From: Bradysia coprophila
Lineage: Eukaryota > Arthropoda > Insecta > Diptera > Sciaridae
Direction of reading: 5' to 3'
DNA length: 64,000 bases
Assembly (NCBI RefSeq): GCF_014529535.1
Contig: NW_023503608.1
Span: 124,001 to 188,000, forward strand
Position 1 is the stretch's first letter. The number at the start of each line of letters is the position of its first letter. Positions 56,688-64,000 of the stretch are shown in pieces. Made by a program: the position numbers and the translations under genes. The notes under the pieces were generated by a model that worked only from the letters and a program-made list of their open reading frames with translations, did not search any database and was not told where the DNA came from.

Positions 56688-59584
56688 ATGGCGAACCAAA
56701 CCACCGGTGTTGGTAAGTTTTTTTTATTGTAAAACTAATTTTTTTAATTGAAATAAATCGCCAGATGTGATCCATTCGATTCAGAATGGATTTTTCGTAA
56801 ACGTCGGTGACAATTCCGAGAAAAAATCAAATTTCGATCTGAGTCATCGATCAAAATTATTTTCGCAGTGCACGCACTCGCATAGCCATGTAACAATTTA
56901 ATTAAACAACGTCAAGGAATAAGCCAATTTTAAATTATCAAATCATGCACAACACTCATGGATATGTTGGCATGTGGACTGATCATAGAAAATTGAGTGA
57001 AAGGGTAATCCAATTAAATTTTCTTAATTACCAATCAAGGCCAGCCTACCTGACCCACATGGATTATGCATTTTGACAACAATTAGCGCACAGTCCTCTA
57101 GTGTATTGAAGTGCTTGAATTTGTATGACTAAGGTCTACCACAAATGAGTCGATTTTTAAGTAAACGTAAAGTGATTCAACCTAACTTCATTAACAACTA
57201 CTATAACATTTATGACTTCGTTTACAATTTCCTTTTCTTTCGTTAATTGATATTGATCCTGAAGCAGTGTATTAAGTCAAAGGTCAGTTGACTGTCACTG
57301 TCATTTCTGTATTTGAGTGACATCGATGTTATAATGAGAGGTCGCGGACTGTCTGTGTTAGATGGGGAGGGAGTCATCAACCATAGTACATATCATTGAT
57401 ATTGAGTATTTTTTAAAGTACAGAGTCAGGTGTATGCGGAGAATACCGGTGAATCCTAAATTTTACTGATCGTTAAACTCATTCAACAGCCTTCCACATT
57501 CAACAGTGCTGCTGGAAGGACAATATATGTGCTTAGTAAGCAGCAAAGAGAAGCACGCATACCGTGTAAAATCACTTATAAAATCTAGTCGCTGTTCCGT
57601 CGTGTTAAGAAATTTGGAGAACCCAAACAGAAGACCAGTCTTGGAAGGTTGCCAAGATCAAAACAGTCGTCAGGAAATGATTCATCTAACGAAGATTTAG
57701 TTCAAGAAAACCGTTCCATTTAACAACCATTTTCCTTCGTAAATTTTGGGGGCTAGTCACTGAACCTCACTACGTTGGTTGCTCTCTGTGCTCATACTTT
57801 TTTATCGCTTCAGATATATTTAAAAAAAAAAGAGAACGCAAATATTTTGCTCACACCTGAGGCCAGCTCGACATCTAACATTATCCGTGTACGAGTCTTT
57901 CTTCCTATCGTAAGATAAGATTAAGAGTGATATCGCCAAAACTTGAACCAATTTTGGTGAAAATAAATACAACGGTTCGGCGATCCAGGCAAGCTATAGC
58001 TCGTTAGAATCGTCTTTCAATTCTAAGAAATAGGGATCTTTTAGTTTTTCTGTTAGTTTCCCATTTTCGGAGTGAACTCTTGAAAAGTTATAGCATGTCA
58101 AGGGGTGGTGAAAACAGTTTTTTTGTGATAGCTCAAGATAGACATGTTTCTAAAAGTTGAAAATTTGTAGGAATATAGGCCTTTGGCAGACCTTCATAAA
58201 GAGTATAATCATCGGTATGGGCCGCCACCCGTTCTAGACTTATGACTCAAAATATGGTCAATGTTTGGTCAGTGCTACTGGCTTGTAACAGAATTTATCC
58301 GCGGAACTGACTATAGGGTTTGTAGCTGGACTTACCCTCTTTCATTCCACGTTTAAAAAACCCCAGATAAATTCTGTTGCAAGCCATAAAGTTAGTTGAA
58401 GTAAAATGTCGCTCCAGGAGACCCATATTTTTCAGTGTTTTCAACTTGTTTTTGGTCTTCAAACAGGCTGGAGCGATGGGAATGAAATAAACTAAATCAA
58501 AATTACATGTTCAGCTCGAAATTGTCAAAATTGTCGAAATTGCTCGATCATTGGTCTTGAAAATGTTGCTTTCCTCCTTCTTCGTAGAAGGTGGAAAACC
58601 TCATTTCTTTTACTTCACAAAATGAACAGAAACTCAATTGCTTGCTACGAATATAGGTTTATTGTAAAGCAGAGATGCGCAGCGTTCGTTTACATATAAA
58701 AAACGTTATTTTACACACATTTCCATATTGTGTGACCTCTTGTGAAGCACAAATTACATCTTGAGTGACCATTTATTGACTGTAATAATAGGAGCTATGA
58801 TGAAAGAGAAGAAGATATTTTGACAAGTACCCCAAGGAAAGTTAAAATAAATTGGTCTTCTGTCCTGTTGCTCTCAACGTACCACGTTGAAAGAGAAGCA
58901 AATACTTTGACAAGTGCCCCAAGGCAAGTCTTCGGTTTTCTCGCTCTGATCATAACAGTCTATAGCTTCGTTTACATTCTGAAATTTTGTCATTTGATTC
59001 GCATCATTTTCTTTACAGTGGTTCCACGAAATTTTCGTCTTCTCGAGGAATTGGAACAAGGCCAAAAGGGTGTTGGTGATGGCACGATTTCTTGGGGTCT
59101 TGAAAATGACGACGACATGACCTTAACTCACTGGACAGGAATGATCATCGGTCCGCCACGGGTATGCAATACGGCACCGAATTGTCGATTTTTGTGTGAT
59201 TCGAATCGATTTTTTTCTCGTTTACTTCCAGACTCCGTACGAAAATCGAATATATTCACTAAAAATAGAATGCGGCGAATCATATCCAGATGAACCACCA
59301 ACACTTAGATTCTTATCAAAAATTAATATTAATTGCATTAATCAAAGTAATGGAGTGGTAAGTGTCACTGATGGGAGATTAGAAAACGCTTTTTTGATAC
59401 TGAAGAGTTAAAATTTTCCGTTTTTTGTCTGATGCGTTTGTAGGTCGATCACAGACTGGTTCCGATGTTGTCGCGATGGAATCGTGAATACACTATCAAA
59501 TCAATGTTGCAAGAAATCCGACGAATTATGACAATGAAAGATAATATAAAATTGGGCCAGCCTCCAGAGGGAAGTTGTTTTTAA
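56688..59584 (+). CDS. Uev1A: Ubiquitin-conjugating enzyme variant UEV1A (UBE2V)
   Basis: Four exons: 56688-56712, 59019-59161, 59232-59357, 59444-59584; 435 nt, 144 aa (human UBE2V1/2 are 145-147). After a short start (MANQTTGV) come [46 protein letters not shown] and [20 protein letters not shown], all classic UEV blocks. The position of the catalytic Cys in active E2 enzymes is occupied by the VVDHR region without Cys, so it is a variant. With Ubc13 it forms the heterodimer that builds K63-linked ubiquitin chains in DNA-damage tolerance and innate signalling. Intron 1 is 2.3 kb and contains a copy of the foldback-family repeat seen in elgi. The 25-nt first coding exon is fixed by phase and the family start. 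Confidence 0.95.
57928..58340. repeat. Single copy of the elgi-intron repeat family, in Uev1A intron 1
   Basis: Parallels the left arm at 21710-22080 block by block: GATATCGCCAA, ATAGCTCGTT, CGTCTTTCAATTCTA, GAAAACAGTTTTT, a CCT..AGAGTAT segment and GACTTATGACT.AAAATAT. It continues into GCGGAACTGACTATAGGG and TTGTAGCTGGACTTACCCTC, which matches the outer end of the right arm at 22290-22330 read on the other strand. More diverged than the two elgi arms are from each other. Confidence 0.65.
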
Positions 59585-60565
59585 AGAAATGAATGATTTT
59601 TTTCCGCTGAAGAAAATTTGATTTAAAATGAAGAAGAAAATTTGAACGAGAACTGTTTTGATATAGAAAAAGAAATGCGCCTCGACTAAGATGGTGTTGA
59701 AGTTTTTTTTTTTCCTTTTCACTCGTCAACAACAACCAACAAACAAAAAAAAATCTATTTATAATAAATTGTTCTTGTTCGATGCCACACTGTTTGAGAG
59801 GAGGTAATCGTTTGGAATTTTTTTTTTCTTGTTTAATTTGAAACGTAATTTAGAACAATTTTCATTTCTTTCATAAAAAAGCAGCAAATCATGAACTGAA
59901 TGTGTCTTTTTCTCTCGCTCTTTTATTTGTGAAAATTCGAATTGATCATCATTTGAAAATTCGTAAATTGTCATTCCGACTGAACAGAATGTATAATAAT
60001 TCGTTGCGTTTCTAATTATTCCATAATTTAGTTTCATTTCACTTTCTTTTTACCCATTCATATACAATTGCGTAGGTTTTTTTTCATTTTCAATTTATTG
60101 TTTTCATATCGAATTCTAATTTGACACTTTTTAGGCTTTATGACGTTATGTTTCAATTGGAAAAGTAAAAGAAAAATGAAAAAAAATTTGAATATTTAAT
60201 TAAAAACACATATTGTAATGATAAATAAAAATTGATTAATAAATCTGCTTTTATCTTAAAAAAAAACAATTTCCAGTCAGTTTCTATTAAAAACTGCAGT
60301 GCGGCATACAATTAGTTTCGGGCTGGCGGTTGAAATAAGAAACATGATTCAGGACCGAAATTGAGTGATTCAGATTTTTCTCGGGTCTTTGTCCCTTCGG
60401 ATCTAACTGTTTTTAGAATCAGAATATGTTTCAGATCTGCAGTATCCAGTCATTCAACTTCTAACCCTTTACCCCAACCAAATGAAAATTCAGGTTCAAA
60501 GTAATATTAGACCATTTTTAAGGGACGGTCGACGTCAGGGAAATCCATGAATTTGTTTCAACTGT
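59585..60565. other. Uev1A 3'UTR and spacer
   Basis: Very AT-rich, with homopolymer runs of A and T. AATAAATCTG and AATAAAAATTG occur near 60225-60245 as possible distal polyadenylation signals. No coding exon is seen. Confidence 0.45.
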
Positions 60566-60569
60566 TTTG

Positions 60570-60715
60570 AGCATAGGGGGGGGGGTCCAAAAAATAAAAG
60601 TGCCGATGAAGTTGGCGTACCCCGCGGAAAACAAACTTCTATGACCAGCTGATCCGCGGGTCCGCCAACATCATAGACACTTTTATTTTCCCATACGACT
60701 TTGGACACCCCCAGT
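60570..60715. repeat. Foldback element with GGGGGTCCAAA arms
   Basis: GGGGGTCCAAA, AATAAAAGTG, GATGAAGTTGGCG and CCCGCGGA are mirrored in order by TCCGCGGG, CGCCAACATCATAGACACTT with TTATTTT and TTTGGACACCCCC. Arms about 60 bp, imperfect, loop about 25 bp. GC-richer than its surroundings. Confidence 0.7.
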
Positions 60716-61665
60716 GAGCAAGTAGATGAATAATATTGGAGCAGCGAGATGGGAGTAATTCTACACCCATACGTTTTTCCTTGTTACCACGTTAACTTGA
60801 GTAATACTCACCCAAGTTTTAACATTTTTGCTTGGAGTCAAGCAAGTCAAGTAGTCGGTAGACTTTCCTTCGGCTTGGAAGGACGTAATGTACCCGTCGC
60901 AAAGTTTTGCGTAAATGAATATTACAGTCACAGTTGTCAGCAAAAGACTATTGTGACTGTTAAGAACGTCCAAACAAAGACTCAATCTGAATAAACGGAT
61001 TTTTTATCCATGGAACTATTTACATTCAGGATAGTCCAGGATAGTCAGGATAGTCCAGAGAATATTTTATGGAAGAAACTTTCTTTTAAAAATAAGTTTT
61101 TCCATGCTTCAAGAGCCATTTTCATTTTCGGTATATAGAAGAGTGAGGTTGTACGTATAATATCTCTAACATGGGTGAGTTGTAACCATTACTGTAATTT
61201 AGGTTTCAAATGACATTTACATGTTGGAGTTCGACTTCTACATTTTTACAGGGTAAGTCAGTAATTTTTCCCGTCTATGACTTTTCGTTAAAAAAAAATC
61301 GAAATTACTTGCGGATATAAATTAGACAAATTTTGACATATAAAAGCGAGTGTGGTATGCCTGATTAGGTGGCCTCATAGAGAACTAGGACAAGTAAGTA
61401 CTCAGGTGATTGCTTTATTCCGTTATTGAATTATAACGTTAATGCTCTGTCAGATCAATGATTCATATCAGTGAGCGTCTTGTAATTCAAAAAACAACGA
61501 ACATTTTCAACACTCCGTTTTTGGCAGTTGACAAAATGTTGGAATTTTTGAGAAAAGTTTTATTTCACCAAACAAGAAACAATCGTACAAAGCATTAAGT
61601 TTTGCACTGATTCAACTTCAAGCGTTGACTGATTTAATTATTAATACTAAACACAACTTTTGAAA
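60716..61665. other. Spacer, no gene seen
   Basis: A short tandem run of CAGGATAGTC lies at 61027-61058. Frames 60749-60994 (plus) and 60761-60985 (minus) overlap and are not recognisable. Contains the 3'UTR of the LysM gene at its right end. Confidence 0.45.
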
Positions 61666-62142
61666 TTAAATTCTTAGCACCGAATAGCCTTTACTGGTCA
61701 GTTCTACATAAATTCCGATGCAAACTTTTTGACCCACTTGAAGAGCATCGCAATTGACTCCTGGTGGGTTTAGTTCTTGTAACTCTGAAATTGTGATACC
61801 ATTTTCCGAGCTAATGGACCAACATGTATCGCCTTGTTTGATAATTGTTAATCTGCAAGTTTCTGCCTTCGATATAACAATGGAATTTGTTGCCGCGGAC
61901 GACGTTGTCGTTGACGACTTCTGGGCTTGACTGACACAGATAACTTGACCAATCTGGAGTGCGTCGCAGTTTAGCCCTGGGTTAAGGATGAGCAAATCCT
62001 CTACTGAAATATTGTTGTCTTTGGCTATATTCCAGCAGTAAAGCCCAGGTTGTACGTTAACTTTGCGGTTGCAGGGAATAGGTATTGCACAGAATGTTTG
62101 ATGAATGAAAATTAACAGAAAGGTGGCGCGAAGTAAATTCAT
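61666..62142 (-). CDS. Secreted protein with two fungal-type LysM domains
   Basis: One uninterrupted exon of 158 codons on the minus strand. Residues 1-19 (NLLRATFLLIFIHQTFCA) are a signal peptide. LysM 1 spans about 24-70 and LysM 2 about 96-142, joined by a Ser/Thr-rich linker (SSTTTSSAATNS). Each LysM has four Cys at matching spacing: 24, 36, 59, 69 and 96, 107, 131, 141. Both share the core YCWNIA or TCWSIS, DLLILNPGLNCDALQIGQVI or ELNPPGVNCDALQVGQKV, and end Cys-Val/Ile. Cys-bearing LysM pairs with NPGLNCD.LQ.GQ are typical of secreted fungal chitin-binding effectors; animal LYSMD proteins are intracellular and lack these Cys. The likely role is extracellular binding of chitin or chito-oligosaccharides. 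Absence of introns contrasts with every other conserved gene in the window. Fungal contamination is unlikely if the contig is continuous, since insect genes lie next to it. Confidence 0.9.
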   Translation of the reverse strand: MNLLRATFLLIFIHQTFCAIPIPCNRKVNVQPGLYCWNIAKDNNISVEDLLILNPGLNCDALQIGQVICVSQAQKSSTTTSSAATNSIVISKAETCRLTIIKQGDTCWSISSENGITISELQELNPPGVNCDALQVGQKVCIGIYVELTSKGYSVLRI

Positions 62143-63545
62143 AGTGGCACGAAATTATTTGAGGCTCCTGCATTGTGAAAAAAATATTAGCGATTTGGAA
62201 TAACAATATCTATTATCTATACAATATGAAAAACAGTTTACACCTTTAATTTTTTTTTCAATCTTTAGAATACCCAGACTCAATTTGAACTTTCAACTTT
62301 AATCATAGGTTTTGCTTTGACCAAGCGTAATCCTTTGTCAAAATGTAGAACAATGAGAATCTGCCTTTTATATTTAATAGAATACGTGTGTATGTTGAAT
62401 GGAAATTTGTAAGAGACTGATTCAATGAAGAATTTAATGCTGACAAACAAATTAATAAACGCAATCCGTTAGTGAGTAAACTGCTTTTTTGCTGCCTATC
62501 AAGTATGTTAATGTGTTTTTTATTGGGATGATTTGAATTTACAAAAATTTCTCATCTCTGTATTATGTCCGCCAGAAAGCCAAAAAAATAAACTGTCGTC
62601 TTGAAAACACTTCAGTCAAGAGATGTTTAATGCGGACCGCTTTCAGAGTTAGAATTTGGAAACATAAACAGATGAATCATCATAATCAAAAAGGTGCACG
62701 TAAGCCGTAGCACCACGATGCAGAAATACCAACTCAACGAATAACGAATATTGTAATAGTACAGCATATACGTTGATCTGTAGCTTCATGAGCGTAGAGA
62801 ACATTTTTTACATTATTTTTTGACGAATGTGTTTATAACTTATACCTTTTGCATATTTTTATTAAATTTCTTGATTGAGGCCAGCAAAATACTTATGATC
62901 ATTATCAATACAGTCGCTTGATCCAACTGATTTAACAAAATTCTATGGTTGCGCCTGAAAATTAGCAAACTCAACCATTTGGCTTAATTTTGTTTCTTTA
63001 CATAATGCTACATAATAGACGAACCAGAGTGATCTTACTATTTTCAATTATTGTCTATAATGATAACAGATGATGAGACTTCACACTTGACAAATGGCTT
63101 AGTAAGATAGTGGAATGATTGTGTTAAATTGTAATAATCTTGAAGTGATTAGGTATCTCAATAATGATAAAATAGCTAGTGCTGCATCAAACAATGTTGT
63201 TGGTCAATTACATTCGTTGTAGCTGTAAGTTATTCGATTGTTTTTAATAAGAAAATCCATACAAAATGTTGAATGAACTTTTTTTTAGTATAACAAGCAA
63301 GGTGTATGTGAAGGAAAACTAGTTTCGGGGTGCCATTTCTCAATTTAAGCTGTTAACCTTCAAAGTTTGTAAACGGAAAATGGGTTCGATTTTAGATTCG
63401 AATTTGTGCCTTAACTTGATCTGCCTTAACATAAAAAACGTGAATCTTGTACTTCATTAGTCTTAACATGTTCAGTTCATCATTTAATTTGTCGTTACTG
63501 TATAAATAACAGATGACTACCGCGTGGCCTAAAAGCAGCACATAA
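62143..63545. other. Spacer upstream of the LysM gene
   Basis: AT-rich, no coding exon seen. It must include the promoter and leader of the LysM gene; no TATA box can be fixed with confidence. Confidence 0.45.
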
Positions 63546-63870
63546 AATTACCTTTCAAATGATACCCCACACGACCATGTACGATTTGTGTACCTCGAGA
63601 AATTTCTGTAAGTACAGTGTAAGTCTTCGGTTGAAAACTTCAACTTCAGGGTGGATGAATTTCAAAACCAATAAGTCTCTATTCGGCTCAATAGTACATG
63701 AGATTACCTTTCCAATGACACCACACAAGACCCTGTACGGCTCGTGTAACTGGAGAAATTTTTGTAAGAAAATTGCAATTTTTCGGTTTTTCTCACCTTT
63801 CACCAGCCACACAAGCTCCGAAGAATTTTTTTGAAAGTGTTTTTGGCTTCTAGGATCGAAGTCCTTTCTA
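63546..63870. repeat. Diverged tandem repeat, two copies of about 157 bp
   Basis: ATTACCTTTCAAATGATACC with CCACAC, GTACGATTTGTGTACCTCGA and GAAATTTCTGTAAG (from 63548) is repeated as ATTACCTTTCCAATGACACC with ACACAA, GTACGGCTCGTGTAACTGGA and GAAATTTTTGTAAG (from 63705). The second halves are less alike. Long frames on both strands here arise from the repeat; no protein family is recognised. Confidence 0.7.
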
Positions 63871-64000
63871 GGTACATATAAAAAATTCCAATAGAAAATG
63901 CGTCCGATTTCGGTAGGCTGTTTTTCAAAAGAACACCTCACAATTTCCCAAATCAATTAAGCATACTTCCCCTCACTCAATACACACTCCAATTCTCAAC

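Noticed and set aside
61666-62142. Fungal contamination as explanation for the LysM gene
   Set aside because: The flanking DNA has the same composition as the rest and an insect-type gene ends 2 kb away; a mis-join cannot be excluded without reads, so it is listed as a test rather than adopted.
63555-63956. 133-codon minus-strand frame
   Set aside because: Crosses a diverged tandem repeat; the internal similarity of the protein reflects the DNA repeat. No family recognised.
1-64000. CRISPR arrays, operons or bacterial-type genes
   Set aside because: None seen; all recognised genes but the LysM gene are intron-bearing and eukaryotic.

Overview
This is eukaryotic DNA, AT-rich, with compact spliceosomal genes (GT-AG introns, many only 45-200 nt). 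Every recognisable gene has an arthropod/insect-type orthologue. I read it as an insect contig, most plausibly a lower dipteran such as a fungus gnat. The species is an inference; a springtail or other hexapod is not excluded. Exon models were built by hand from splice sites and reading phase. Each of the nine multi-exon models sums to an exact multiple of three.

Layout. 1-2.6 kb: 3' end of a broken non-LTR retrotransposon (minus), split by an 854-bp hAT-type foldback element with a perfect 8-bp target duplication. 3.3-11.3 kb: a Grainyhead/CP2 family transcription factor (gemini/TFCP2-like), 11 coding exons, plus. 11.3-17.9 kb: repeat-rich spacer with a 152-bp tandem duplication, foldbacks and one possible orphan terminal exon. 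17.9-18.8 kb: a Mu-class glutathione S-transferase, plus, a class not in the usual insect set. 20.1-23.8 kb: elgi/RNF41 (Nrdp1) E3 ubiquitin ligase, minus, with a large foldback in its second intron. 23.8-28.2 kb: spacer. 28.3-32.0 kb: a large RS-rich C2H2 zinc-finger gene with a stopless 192-nt probable intron. 34.8-36.9 kb: PTCD1 mitochondrial pentatricopeptide protein, minus, head to head with TONSL (37.5-42.2 kb, plus; replication-fork repair). 42.3-46.3 kb: degraded Jockey/CR1-like LINE between two copies of a direct repeat, then an inverted-repeat element carrying a 5S-rRNA-like fragment. 46.6-48.5 kb: TMEM134. 50.0-51.3 kb: a nest of elements inserted in one another. 51.7-52.1 kb: an unrecognised coiled-coil gene. 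54.2-54.6 kb: a palindromic MITE split by another. 54.8-55.6 kb: secreted cyclophilin B-like peptidyl-prolyl isomerase. 56.7-59.6 kb: Uev1A/UBE2V ubiquitin-conjugating variant. 61.7-62.1 kb: an intronless, secreted, two-LysM-domain protein of fungal type, minus.

The conserved genes are unrelated housekeeping genes, not an operon-like system. Two touch the same biology: TONSL (fork repair) and Uev1A (K63-linked ubiquitin in DNA-damage tolerance). The most unusual loci are the LysM gene (candidate transfer from fungi), the Mu-class GST, and the element-in-element nests, where insertion order can be read directly.
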